DNA of 64,000 nucleotides from contig WFMF01000186.1 of the NCBI GenBank assembly GCA_011033025.1, positions 62,001-126,000 of the forward strand, read 5' to 3'. Below are positions 19,800-31,667 of this stretch, one piece after another. The notes under the pieces are model-generated. The model did not search any database and was not told the origin of the DNA. It was given only the letters and a program-made list of their open reading frames with translations. The position numbers were made by a program, and so were the translations under genes. The number at the start of each line of letters is the position of its first letter. Position 1 is the first letter of the stretch. Source of the DNA: Beroe forskalii (taxonomy: Eukaryota > Ctenophora > Nuda > Beroida > Beroidae).

Positions 19800-20250
19800 T
19801 CTACTCGATGTCAGGCGATTGCCCAAGAGGAGACATCTTTCTCAAAAACATCCAGATTGGCCCCCATTCGCCTCAGTTCCGCTGAAAAGCTAAAAGCAGT
19901 TTCACGATCTTGGTGAAAATCCATGGTAGAGCCGGGGGGTGGGGATAGTCCGAAACACAGGCATGCAATGTCCATATTTCGTTCCCCCAAAAGAATGCTA
20001 GATTGTCCTGGCAGATTGGCATCCTGTAATATGCATTTTGAGGTCAATCTACAGCATGAAACCCCTGATTTCGTCGAACCTAGTGCTTGATGATGATTCT
20101 GCATCTTGAAGTCCTCTTTCCTGATGCCTGTGTTGAGGCTGGTAAGCAAGGTCTATTATAAACCGGTATTTCCCCCTGGTTTTGGTCAAGAAAAAGTCTC
20201 GCATCATGGGCCATGGCTGTAGGTGGGTGTCCTCACTAACGTCCATTATG
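19800..20250 (-). pseudogene. reverse transcriptase remnant of the DIRS-like element
   Basis: Minus-strand frames give TKTRGKYRFIIDLA, then LNTGIRKEDFKM in a second frame, then CFGLSPPPGSTM, with PALPWIFTKI in another frame. These align in order with the fingers (R.I.DL..LN), the DLKDAY-like region and the FGL..AP..FTK motif of DIRS/Ty3-like reverse transcriptases. Three frame changes and several stops are needed, so it is inactive. Confidence 0.55.
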
Positions 20251-20289
20251 ATGATTATAGGAATTAACGATTTAAATTTATTCTAAGAA

Positions 20290-21100
20290 ACATGGGTTGA
20301 GACTCCTAAAATAATTCCCATGATGAAAGGTGCAGGTGGGCATGGTCACTAATAATGGCCCTTATGTGATAGCCTGAAAATAACCCTTTCAATCGATTCA
20401 GCATCTCAAAACCATGGGTTTAGACACCTAACATGCCACAGTTTGACTTGGAAATATATCACGTGAAATTGGCTCAAAAATTCCCACGATCAAAGGTGGG
20501 CGTGGTCGCTAATGGCTTATGTGATTGTCAGAGCATAAAAATAACCCTTCCAATCGATTCAGCGTCTCAAAAAACATGGGTTTAGACACCTAACATGCCA
20601 CAGTTTGATTTGGAAATATATCACGTGAAATTGGCTCAAAAATTCCCACGATCAAAGGTGGGCGTGGTCGCTTATGGCTTATGTGATTGTCAGAGCATAA
20701 AAATAACCCTTCCAATCGATTCAGCGTCTCAAAAAACATGGGTTTAGACACCTAACATGCCACAGTTTGATTTGGAAATACATCAGGTGAAAATGACTCA
20801 AAAATTCCCACGATAAGGGGTGGGCGTGGTCACTAATGGCTTATGTGATGGTCAGAGACTAAAAATAACCCTTGCAACCGATTCAGCGTCCCAAAAAACA
20901 TGGGTTTAGACACCCATCATGCTATATATGTCTATAAATATTTTTCGTTCTGCAATCCATGAATTTTCCCACGGTCAGAAAAGGGCGTGGTCAATTTTCG
21001 AGTTTCCCCAAGGTATTTTTTAATACTCCTGGTTTTATATGTTTTCTAACATGATAAGAAGCACAAATAACATAGTGGGATACGTTAACGAATTTTTGCA
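20290..21100. repeat. right inverted arm with ~162 bp subrepeats
   Basis: Reverse complement of the left arm. Direct subrepeats are marked by CATGGGTTTAGACACC at about 20414, 20576, 20738 and 20900, that is, a regular spacing of about 162 bases. Adjacent subrepeats are more alike within this arm than each is to its left-arm partner by eye, suggesting arm-internal homogenisation. Confidence 0.85.
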
Positions 21101-21569
21101 GGGTACATGCATATACTGACCAGACTATTATAAAATAAGTTTCTTTAACTTTGATTGTGATTGGGTATCCTTAATATTCTTAATAAGATTTTGAGATGTC
21201 ATATATAGTGGCTATGCTCGATATGATTTTATAATTTTGCTTCAAAAATTTGAATTGCAGCTAGCTCAAAGAATGTTCGCCTTGTCAACAAAAACTGGTT
21301 TCTTCCCTGCTATATCCAACTTAGCTTATGGGGCTCAAAAAGTGAATCCAAACTTCAGTGCCATATATTACACTAACTATAATGTCCTAATTAACATTTC
21401 AAAAACTTCGAATTCAATTTTCTCGATAAAAACGGAGATATGCGCCTCTTTGTATCGCATACGAGTAAAAATAATCAGACTTTACCAATTTTGTTGGGGA
21501 ATGTAAGCAATCGTTTTGCGTTGACTGAGAAAAATAAAATGTGATCGGTCACTGATTATAGTGTTTCTG
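21101..21569. other. AT-rich interval, nothing recognised
   Basis: No repeat boundary or protein-like frame is recognised. An 89-codon open frame at 21237-21506 has no known motif and is probably chance. Confidence 0.45.
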
Positions 21570-22080
21570 TTTAGGTTTGTGGAGGTAGCAGTGATACCTG
21601 CGTGTCGAGGTGGGAAGGTGGTAGCGATTTTGGGAAGGACGGGGTTCCAGAGGTTGCTACAGTGATGAGCAACCTAGACTGTTATTGACTGTTGTTTGTG
21701 TTGTTGTATGATGGCGTGTTCTGTAAGGTCTATGTGTTGAGAGGATCTGGTATGGGTAAGGATTGTAGTGTTGTTCCATCCCATGTAATGTCCTCTGCTG
21801 TGGGAGTGATGGGATGCCGTCACGTCTGAAGTGCCGTTCATATTCTGTAATTCGTTTCACGTTTGTGGATGGGCCTGCGTGTCTGTCCGCTGTAGGACCC
21901 AGAGCAGTTGTCGCAGGTGACAATTACGTTGGTAGTAAAGTGAGGGGGAGGGGCCTTTTTGTTTCGGTCAGAATGTTAGCTAGATTGCAGCTTCTGGAGT
22001 ATGAGGTGTTGTTTTCGTGCGAAGACAGGATCTTCTGTAAGGGGTTGTCGAGGGATGGATGGTAGGGTAGGGAGTCATGA
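21570..22080 (-). mobile_element. possible Penelope/LINE-like element remnant
   Basis: On the minus strand a broken frame reads NVIVTCDNCSGSYSGQTRRP followed by IHKR, resembling the C..C....Y.GQT.R....R pattern of GIY-YIG-type ends found in Penelope-like elements, and is followed by an 88-residue open stretch (21657-21923) rich in H, T and R. Stops and frame changes are present. The match is short, so the family assignment is weak. Confidence 0.3.
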
Positions 22081-23689
22081 GGGAAGAATTGTTCTGTTGA
22101 CCTGTCGTGACGTCATTCTGTTCGGATTTCCCAGTTTTTGCTTCAAAAGTTATGTACAAACAACCGGCTTTTCCTCCGCTTCTGAAATCCTAATATTATG
22201 TTAGCTGCTCCAGGATCATATTTGTCATATTTTGCCGTTATGTTCTGAAAGTTTGATCAAGATTGCTCATATTCATAATGATATTATGCTCAAATTTAAA
22301 AAAACAGCTGAGTTATACAATAATGTGTAAAGGAGCATTCATCTTATATATTGCCATTTTAGTACTTGAGTTTAGGCTCAAACTCACCGCAGAAATCATT
22401 TATGGAACTCGGCTGATTCGCTTCGCCTCGCACTCAGGCACTCTAAATCAATTAAATGTCTTCAGCTTCGCTGTCGACATGTAATTGTTGATATAGATGC
22501 CTGCTCCCGCAGACATTTACCTATATTATCTACGTGTTCGTCATATGCCTCTGAAGAACAAAACATAACTTACGTACTCTAAACCTGTTGTGAGACGATT
22601 ATGGATCCAACTCTCACTTTTAATGTAGGGAGCCTATTTTGCACAGTTGGTAAACCTGACGACAGCTGTGCCTTTCTAATAGTTTATTTTGAACGTTTTA
22701 AGAGCTCGCCTCGCCAGTGTTATCCCGGGTTGTTAAAAGGATGTGCTTTTCAAGATAGAGTAGGGAGTTAGGGACTGTTACGGAGTTTTGCTCCCATGTT
22801 GGTAAATTTGTGAAACATGAAGTGCTGATGGGCACAGTTTCCGGGTCATCTACAGCGTGGCAAGTTACCACCAATCAGAGCCCACTGTGGTTATCCCGTG
22901 ACTCTCAAAATCAGCTCAGATTTGCCATCACAAAGACTTGGTTTTCTCACGAGAGTTTTAGATTGTTTTCATCGACTAAAATTGAGTTAACTTCGAGTGA
23001 GAGACCAGGTCCTGGGATAGTCAGTATTCTTAGACAGTTCCAAAAATCAGTTTTCTTAAGAGTTCCTAAAATCTGTGTTCCTTAGGAGTTACCTAAAAGC
23101 TTTCCGAATACCGTTTGAATTTTAAGGTTTTGTAAAATTACATTTCACCTCCATCATCCTTTATCAGCTATGTCCTGCTTTTTGTTTGTCCAATGAACAT
23201 TTCATATTCAAAGTCTGTATATTGAAATTAAAGTTACGAATACGATCGCAGCCTATACCTAACTGCAGGGATAGCTTTAAGAAGCGTGCGTAAAGTCACG
23301 TACGCGATCAAGGGCTTATCTATAGAATTTAAACTTGCAATCGATCTTACTGCTCACTTGATACAATGCAGGCGTGCATTAATAAACTGACACCGGGAAT
23401 ATTTTCAGAAATCTACTCCGTTTTCAATACATAAATACTTTAATTGATTGTATGAAGTAGTGTTTTTAAGTTTTTAAGATCAGATTCTTTTCATTTAACT
23501 ATAAACATTTTCAGATATTATCCACAATACTCTTGGTGGACAAGTAGGACTGGCGAGGACTGATACCAGCCACCCAGTGTAAATAGTCTGGGTCTGAAAA
23601 GAGCTTTCTAGTGCGACAATGTGGATTGGAACGAGATCCGTCCATCCCGGATTCAGTATATGAGGTATGTTTTAGATACCTTATTCTTT
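22081..23689. other. no gene recognised
   Basis: Short open frames (for example 22810-23085 on the plus strand) show no recognisable domain. There is no tandem array. The sequence is probably old transposon-derived DNA. Confidence 0.45.
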
Positions 23690-24303
23690 TACTGGGGGGT
23701 GTCACTGTCCCAATTGTCCCAAACTCGAGAAAAAGTGGGTTGGGACAGGGACATTTGGGACAAATGGGACAGTGAAAATGATACAAATGGGACTCAAAAA
23801 TTAGGAAAATTGGGACTGGGAAAATTGAGATAATTGGGACAAAGGAGACAGAGATTAATGGGTCTCTAAACGTGAATTGGGATAGGGAAATTTGGGACAA
23901 ATCATGGAACATTTGGGACAAATGTGACATTTGAACAAAAGTGACGGAGACAACTGGGGCTCAAATGATTGTGTTTTTGAGCGGCAGTTTAGTGTTTTGT
24001 TTTACAGCCTGTTACATTGCTTGATTAATGATTATTGCCAGAGAGTATTGCCAGAGTCTTGAAACAGGGAAATTAACAGCGCTTATCACGCTCCCGAAGG
24101 CACTTGCTGCGTTGCAACTGCCACTGTGTTTTCCCATCATAGGTTTTGGGATAGAGAAATGGGAACACATAACCAATGCAAACAAACACAACCAAAATAT
24201 GTATTGTAGTATGAATATAACTTTCATTTCGATGATAGAAAAACTTGGATTAATGTTAAAAAAAATAAATGTCTGTTTTTTTCAACTTTTTGTTTTTATT
24301 TAA

Positions 24304-26818
24304 CCCATATTCTCCCATTGTCCTATATATAGGACAGGTACTATAAAGAAGCCTCATTTTGCAGAGAAACGTTATTTTTACTCAATTTCTTTTACACTGC
24401 ATGCCTGAAGGATACATTGGGTCGTAGAAACAAACCGGAATGCATGGTTATTTTTGAAATGCATGATATATGCATAGAAAGTGGAACAATTTTCATGATT
24501 TCCAATTAACATGACCGAGCATGATATTTCCCAAAATTTTGACCAATATGAATCATGTTTTTACCTGTTATCATTAGCCAAGGCATGTGCAAATAATTAT
24601 GGGTGGTTAAAACTTGTTAATAAGAAATGCATATATGCATAAAATTCATGCATAATTGGGTGTACTATATGTAGTGCGTTATTTGAAAATAGACGTACTA
24701 TATCTGGTACGTCCTATAAGTAGGACATTATATGAAAATTGATGTCCTACATACAGCACGTACTATATGTAGGACATTAATTTTCGAATAATGCTCTACA
24801 TATAGCACGTATCTTGACATAGGCCTCGACAAACTCGGCTAAACACACTTTAATATGTTTGGTGGACTTGATTGGGCCTTTAGCACCAAAAGTTTGCTGC
24901 AGAGTTAAAACCACCATGGAGTAAAGCCTGTAGCGGAGTTTTAGTCCATCATTCAATTCCACTGGTGGACTTTGCAAGTTGGATTTGCTCTACAAGTGAA
25001 CTCTGCTCCTGGAACATGCATGTGCTCCACATAAGAGCAAAAATGGTTCACAACGAACTCCTCATTCCACCAGCGGTGCCTATTTTCAATTTTGCCCAGG
25101 ACTCAACATCTATAATAATGCAACGAAAAACAGTTTACATTCTAGTACCATGTGTCTACATCTATCATATTGTGGTAATATTTGCATTGTATGATCCTCA
25201 TTTCGATGGATGAGGACACTGCCAATTGCCAGCACAGGGGCCACTGGACATCACCTCGCATGTGCTTGGCGTCAATTAAAACTGCATTTTAATATTTTAC
25301 AGGAAATTAAAGGTTAGGGGCATCCAGAAATGAGCTCATCACTAAGGTATATATGTATGTTTTGGAAATGATGAGGTAGTGATGAGGTAGTGATGTATGT
25401 AGGTTTGAAAGATGATGAGCTCATCACTTAGAGGTGAAATTTTGACAACAACAACTCATTGTAAGATTGGACCATACCGGTACACTGAATCAAGGCTTGA
25501 AGAAGATTCCTTAATTAAAAATTAACATTTGAAATCTAAGTTAGATGACCTAACAGTAACTTAAATTGCAGTAGTGACGTCACTTCAGCCTTTCATATTG
25601 AAAGAGTGACGTAACATAAATCTTGAAATGATGAGATGAGGTTGGAGTATATATGTATCCTTCCCAAATGATGTGGTAGTAATGAGACCTAGTATGTATG
25701 TATGTTAAATAAAGGCCGATTTTTGATGAGCTCATTTCTGGATGGCCCCTTACTGAATGATCAGTTTAAATGCCGTGCAAACATGAACTAGAATTTCAGT
25801 ACGTATAAAAGTATATTTAAACTGATATCGACAAACTGATAGGAAAATGTATCATGTCATGATCTAGGCCTATAATTGTTTACCTATAATTGTTTGCCTA
25901 TAATTTTGATCATTACAATAATTATAAAGTTGTGTAAGATTTTCTGTGACCATTTTTGAATTTTCATGACCGTTTTGAATTTTTATGACCGATAGGAATA
26001 AGGACACAATCTTTGTTACCGACGCCCTAAACTTACTAATTTAGAGGACGTTCTCCAAAATCACATTTATTTTTACTAATTTTGACCTGGATGTGAGACT
26101 AATCGGTCGTATGAAAGTATAACAATGACCCAGTTCGTGATCCCCTGGCAAACCCCTTCTGAACCCCAATTGATTCCTCTTGACCACCCTCTGATCACTA
26201 TTTTAACTCTGTTTTTGGGATAAAAACACTTCAAATCTTCCACTGACCATTTTAAATCACTTATAAACACGTCTTGTCCATTTATTTAGCCACTGGTATA
26301 CTTTCATAGGTCAAGACGGGTTCACTAAGGGGTCAGTAGGGGTTAACCAAGGGATCAGTAGTGTCCACCAAGGGTTCAGGAGAGGTTCACCAAGGACTCA
26401 GAAGGGTTCACCAAGGGGTCAGAGGAGGTTCAATAGGGATCATTAGGGGTTGCCAGGGGCCAGATCAGGGTCATTTGTACACTTTCATATGATCAAAATA
26501 AGTTTTTGCTCCAGTTTTTCCATCAATTTGTTTGAAAACATCTGTAAATTTCGCCGGATTGTCCACTAATTTACTCCCTACTACGTTTTATGAGACCCGT
26601 ACTATATATAGTACATCATTTTTGAAATAATGTCCTTTATATAGTACAGCTACGGGTATTTTTCAAATAACGTCCTATATATAGTACGGGCCGCCGCGCA
26701 CGTGCAGAAAATGGTTTTGGCTCAAAACTTTCCTCAAACCTTAGTTAGGACAATACTAGTCTTCAGACAAAAAATCAGCTTAAAAGATGCACGTTTTCGA
26801 GGTTCGGGAGAATATGGG
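24304..26818. mobile_element. TTAA-flanked, piggyBac-type non-autonomous element
   Basis: Terminal inverted repeats CCCATATTCTCCC and GGGAGAATATGGG are flanked by TTAA on both sides (24300-24303 and 26819-26822), the target site of piggyBac transposons. Inside each end are several copies of short palindromic words such as CCTATATATAGGAC and GTACTATATATAGTAC separated by TTATTTGAAAAT-like spacers. No transposase is recognised in the 2.5 kb. A further element (25317-25750) has inserted into it. Confidence 0.75.
25317..25750. mobile_element. TA-flanked 434 bp MITE
   Basis: Ends are GGGGCATCCAGAAATGAGCT and the near-exact complement AGCTCATTTCTGGATGGCCCC, flanked by TA at 25315-25316 and 25751-25752. 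The interior has TGATGAGCTCATCA palindromes and repeated GATGAGGTAGTGATG. Non-coding. It is the youngest of three nested insertions at this site. Confidence 0.8.
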
Positions 26819-26936
26819 TTAATGTCCCAGTTGTCCCAATTGTCCGAAAAACCAGTCCCAAACTCAGAAAAGTAAATTTGGACAGTGACACTCCCCCCTT
26901 TACTAGCAAAAGCCCGTGTAAATAAGCAAGAATTAA

Positions 26937-28231
26937 GGGGGGTCACCCCTCATATCAAACAAGATGTTGAGATATGAGTTGGCCAGGGCGTGTAGCAACA
27001 CTTTGACGGTGGTATCGAGTCCATAGGTCCAACATTGCCCATATGAGGCTTCGGTAGGAACAGGAGAAAGAGCTTTGCATTCGATTAGTCTCGACGAGCT
27101 AATCCTTTTAGTGTAGTTTTTCGTCAAAATCGGATAAAAAAATGGCCAAGTTTTGGCCTTGCGAAGCGGGCGTGCCAAAGTGGCAGTTGGCCTATTTTTG
27201 GCCTAAAGATGGCCATTATGGCCACAATTTTAGAGATATGCGCTTAAAACTTGTTTTGCTCATCATTTAGGTCAACATTGATGTGCAAAATAATTTATAA
27301 GTGAATTGGACCTTATTTGGCCATTTTAGCCTATAAAAAAACCTTCAAATATCCACAAAATCGCTTATGTAACCTCAGTTTGCGATTTTGCCCAAGTTGA
27401 CTTCACACTTTCCGCTACTCCGCCATTTTTCAATGTTTTCGCATGAAACTTTCAAATTCGCTTGGAAAATAATTTTCGAAACTGAGGGGCTCCGTACAAG
27501 ACATTGCTATTGCGACGAATGTGATTATACAGCCAAGATTCGGATTATGTTATTGACCGAAATTTTGAGTTAGGTCCCCTAAAACATTTTGGCCATCGGA
27601 GGAAAAATCCTCGGGGCATTTTCCTCCGAAGGCAATAAAATATTTTGGGGGGCTTAACTAAAAATTTCGCTTAGTAACAAAAGTGTGCAATTTGGTTTTG
27701 AAGCGATTCTAAAAATTTCATGCAGAAAAATTTAAAATGGCGGAATAGAATTGGAAACTGTGAAGTCCATTTAAGGGCAAAATCGCAAACTAAGATATTA
27801 GTGATTTAGTGGATTTTTGAAGTTTTTTATATGGGCTAAAAAGGCCTAACCAATTTTGACCTAAATGATGGGCAAAACAGGTTTGAAGCTCAGATGTCCA
27901 AAAAATGGCCAAAATGGCCATCTTTGTGTCCAAAATACTAAATAGGACAACCTCCACTTTGGCGCGCCCGCTTCGCAGAGCGATAAATTGGCCATTTTTC
28001 GCCCGATTTTGACAAACAAATGAACTAAAATGATCAGCTCTCCGGAGACGAATCAATGTGTATCAAAAGCTGCTTCTCTCTTTGAATTTAGGACGCCATT
28101 TTTCCTCCGAAGCCTCACATGGATTGAGCAATGTTGGACCTATGAACTTAAGGCCACCGTCAAATGTACACGCCTGGCCAATTACTGCTATCTCAAATTC
28201 GTATTTTCTAAATATGAGGGGTGAAACCCGC
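26937..28231. mobile_element. TTAA-flanked 1.3 kb hairpin (full-length inverted repeat) element
   Basis: The whole element is a palindrome: arms of about 640 bases meet near 27608 at GGAGGAAAAATCC. Matching landmarks are TCACCCCTCATAT at the left end and ATATGAGGGGTGA at the right, GCGAAGCGGGCG at 27170 and CGCGCCCGCTTCGC at 27960, and TTTGCGATTTTGCCC at 27390 with its complement near 27780. TTAA occurs at both outer edges (26933-26936 and 28232-28235). Arms differ by many substitutions, so it is old. A transcript across it would fold into a long double-stranded RNA. No coding frame. Confidence 0.75.
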
Positions 28232-28235
28232 TTAA

Positions 28236-29754
28236 GTATTGAAGGGTAAATTAGACGTGTGGTTTTGAAATTGAATTGAAATGTTGAATAGTGAAAGTGA
28301 TGAAAGAGGGGGTGATGGCGTGAGGTGAGGGACTGGTTTTTCTGGTCCGAAGGAAAGACTAGCAACCATGAGGTCGGTGGCATCAGGGGGTCTGGGGCGC
28401 TACCCCAGCGGGGAAAGGGACGGAGCCTGTCAATTTCGAAGTCTTTGACTTGAAATCAAGAGCGACTAAGTAGTCGGCCAATACTCATTAGCTTATTGTG
28501 GCAACTTTAATCCAGCTATGACAGGTTTACCTTTTCAGTGCTCTCTTCGAGTCTACTTTGAACTTCGCTTAAGTGCTTCGTGAAGTTGCAACTCAAACTA
28601 CACCCGAATACAGTACGAGCATCAGGATCATATGGGCATCATGGGATTAATAGCATCATTCAGTTACAAGGTAAATTAGACATTAAATGCCGGTTAATGC
28701 ATTTAAATTTTATCTTCAGATTTTCAAGCAACAAATTAATATGTGTCATGAGGTAGCGATTTTTATTTCAATAGGCTCAATCAATTTAGAGACTTCACGA
28801 GTGTGTTTTATGTATTTTTGTAACAGTAGATAAAATATTGGAGTGTAAATGCTACCTTTTCAGAGCTGCAACTGAAAAAGTAATTTAACTTCATTTCGGT
28901 GACGGGATTGCGATGTTATGCGACATGAGGCTCCAGGGTGACAGCAAAACACGGCTTCTCAAGATAAAGAAAAGTCTTCGCTAACATGTGAGCTTTCAAG
29001 ATTTTACGTTTTCAATACTCATAGCACTCTGCACTTAACATATAATAGCCTTTGAAAAAAAAACCCACGGTGTGGCACGACTAAGCGCTTGTAAGCGAAC
29101 TGTATACATTATGTCCTTAAAACCTCACGGTTGCTCAGAATTTGTCCCGGTGTCGGAACTGTTCAGCTTCACCTCTATCGGTCTTGCATCAATTCTTCCA
29201 CCAAGTCGTCTTCGACAATAATTTTTTCAGCCATAAATTCCTTTGCTGCTTTAAGAGTAGGATGGAATATGATTGCAATTTTCGTACGGAGTAGCCCGGA
29301 GTAGTTACAGTACTATAAGTCATACGTCATACAGTTTCGTACCTAAAAATGTGTAGCTCAAAAATGGCAGAGTTATTATTAACTTAGGCACAAAAACGGT
29401 TTTTCGACCATTATCTCCGTTTCTGAAATTCAAAATGTTAGCTACTCAGAATTCCAGAGCTCCAGGATCCTATTAGTCATATGTTGCCCGTAATATTCTG
29501 AAAGTTTGATCAAGATTGCTAAAGAAAAAACAGCGGAGTTATACGCGTTATTATAATGAGTATGCAAGCATTTTGTTTATTGCCATATAAGGTAATGTGT
29601 GCTTGTTGAATTGTTGTGTACAGGAGTACAAGGTGTGTCTTGTGTATAAACTTTTCGACTATACCTACTATTAGTATTAGTATGTATAATACTTAACAAC
29701 TTACAAGTGGCTCAAACTCACCGCAGAAATGATGACGGAACCTGATTAGTGGTA
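28236..29754. other. no gene recognised
   Basis: No protein-like frame that I recognise. A possible splice acceptor (TACCTTTTCAG ending near 28537) and a GTAAAT donor near 28671 bracket sequence with stops in the frames I tried, so I do not call an exon. Confidence 0.4.
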
Positions 29755-30936
29755 GGGGAAACGTGGGTCAAATGATCCTATCGGGTCAAATGAGAAATTG
29801 CCTTTTATCACTTCCTGTACATTGTAAACTATTGAAATCAGTGTAATACGTATTGAAGATAACAACATCATGTCCTGACTTAATTCCAATGGCTGTGATA
29901 GCTTCAACTCTCAGAAACCACATACATGCAACTGAAAACAAGAATTCCTAGGATATTCATGCAATTTTGGAGGCTACTAGTATTGTCCCTATTGAACGAC
30001 TTCTCAAAATTTTCAGCCTAAGCATAAGTTTACACATCCATTTTCACTCTTACAACGTTGTTTATGATGAACATACATCTAATTAGGTGCTAATTGGATT
30101 TTTGTCCAGCCCCACTGTTTTGCCCAAATGATCAATATTGAGATTTTGACCAAATGATCGCAGATCATTTGACCCTGAACGTGATCATTTGACCCAATTT
30201 TAGTCGATTTTAAAAGCTTTTCATCCCTTTCACTAAATTTGTAGGCTATTAAATGCATTTATAAGTTTATCATGTTATAGATGTACCTACTTATGATCAT
30301 AGGCGATCAGAAATACTTTCAATAATGCCTTTAAAAATAACATAGGTAAAATTAATCAAAACCAAAAATTACATCGGTTGGATCCTCCACGTCTTTCTAA
30401 TTCTTTGTATACATAAGATATGTACTTTTGAATAGATCTATTGCATTAAATAACTAACATTAGGTTTTAAAACAGTAGATTTTGCTTGCATTTGTTCAAT
30501 TTGCGAGGGATTATTTTGTTGACTATAGATTAAATGCATCTATAGACAACATTTTATACTCTTGTGGTCATTTTATTCATGTTTTAATCCATTTCATTAA
30601 CATAGAACACAAATTACAGCCGGAAAAAATTATTTTGACTAAAAATTGCAAAATTTAGGGTCAAATGAGTCTACTTAGAGTCAAATGATGCGATCATATG
30701 ACCCTAAAAAAGGCACAGATCATTTGACTCTAGCATTTTGAAAGGGCCTTTTTTCATGGGGTCAAATGATCATATCATTATTGGCCATTCTGAACTTTAA
30801 AATGTTACTGGAGTTATCCGAAAATGAGGTAAAATCTATTTAGATGGAGTTTCAATGGAAAACGGAGCCATATATTGATTTACGACGAAGTCATTACAAA
30901 TTACATAAACTAGGATCATTTGCCCCATGTCTCCCC
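29755..30936. mobile_element. TA-flanked inverted-repeat element, 1.18 kb
   Basis: The left end GGGGAAACGTGGGTCAAATG and the right end (reversed GGGGAGACATGGGGCAAATG) are near-identical, and TA flanks both (29753-29754 and 30937-30938). The word CAAATGATC recurs many times inside. Ends resemble those of 18693-19534 (GGGGAGCGATGGGGCAAATG), so both belong to one mariner-like superfamily. No transposase frame. Confidence 0.8.
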
Positions 30937-31389
30937 TACCCCATTTTTTACAATAATATCTTAATAAATAAGGCTTGTCACGAGAAACCCGTTTAAAACC
31001 TGTATAAAAACCCGTCGTTAAAAGTCAAAACCCGTCGTGAGTATATTATGTTCAGAACAAGCATAAACCAGCGTAGTAGTTGTTGTCATCCAATTTTATT
31101 GTCAAGGCACTGATTCTCTGGTTAAGTTTTGCCTGTCAATATCATTGAAATGGGACAGAACTGCAACAACACCTTACTACTAGCAAATTTGGGACAAATT
31201 TGCTAGTGAGCATTTAGTGTGAGCATTTAGCAGTGCAGCGCATGTAATCAAATTGTATCAATGAGTGTATGCTATGCTTGATGTATACTTTGTGTATACT
31301 CAATACTGTGTGTATACTGATGAGAAGAGCTGGTTAATTAGGGATTCATGGTGTGCCAGTCATGATGCAGTACAAATCATTTTCTTCAG

Positions 31390-31667
31390 CTACTCAAATT
31401 CTGATCAATTTGCGCGATCGGTGGATTTGATTGGTGATTGGTGTGCTAAAAATACATGGTGATGCATTTTCCAAAGTGTGTTTTTCTGCATAATATCTAT
31501 ATCAATATATACTTGTACTTGTGCCTATCCTATACACCCTTGATGTAATTAAGTAATTATATGTTTTGATTATCGTATTCCTCAGGCACACCCAAGATTG
31601 GGACACAGCTGCTGCGTTTCTTCGGGAGTTCGGGAAGTTTGTAATGATGAGCCGGAGTATGCAGTGA
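31390..31667 (+). CDS. possible 3' exons of an unrecognised gene
   Basis: A short exon 31390-31458 has a strong acceptor (CATTTTCTTCAG) and a GTGATG donor. A terminal exon, 31586-31667, follows an ATTCCTCAG acceptor and ends in TGA. Phases match, and the joined frame reads YSNSDQFARSVDLIGDWC, then AKNTWHTQDWDTAAAFLREF and GKFVMMSRSMQ before the stop, which looks like an amphipathic helical C-terminus. I do not recognise the protein and could not find upstream exons before the element at 29755-30936. It could be chance; support is only splice sites, phase and composition. Confidence 0.3.

Larger units (their letters stand above)
16384..21100 (-). mobile_element. DIRS-like tyrosine-recombinase retroelement, degenerate
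   Basis: Two long arms are reverse complements of each other: 16384-17240 begins TGCAAAAATTCGTTAACG, and 20290-21100 ends CGTTAACGAATTTTTGCA. Between them, on the minus strand, are broken frames in the order reverse transcriptase (near 20246-19800), RNase H end (near 18278-18190) and tyrosine recombinase (near 18060-17300), which is the order in DIRS-type elements. DIRS elements also have inverted terminal repeats. No target-site duplication is visible, as expected for tyrosine-recombinase integration. All frames carry stops and frameshifts and a TA-flanked element (18693-19534) has inserted in the middle, so it is dead. The alternative, a foldback transposon that captured a retroelement fragment, is less likely given the domain order. 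Confidence 0.65.
23692..26900. mobile_element. TA-flanked inverted-repeat element interrupted by a TTAA element
   Basis: The left end reads CTGGGGGGTGTCACTGTCC after TA (23690-23691); the right end, reversed, reads AAGGGGGGAGTGTCACTGTCC before TA (26901-26902). Both ends are followed by GGGACAATTGGGACA-type repeats. Removing the nested element (24304-26818 plus one TTAA) leaves about 0.7 kb, the size of a non-autonomous element. No transposase frame is seen. Confidence 0.75.

Noticed and set aside
22810..23085. 91-codon plus-strand frame as a small gene
   Set aside because: No domain, no convincing splice or start context, surrounded by transposon-like sequence.
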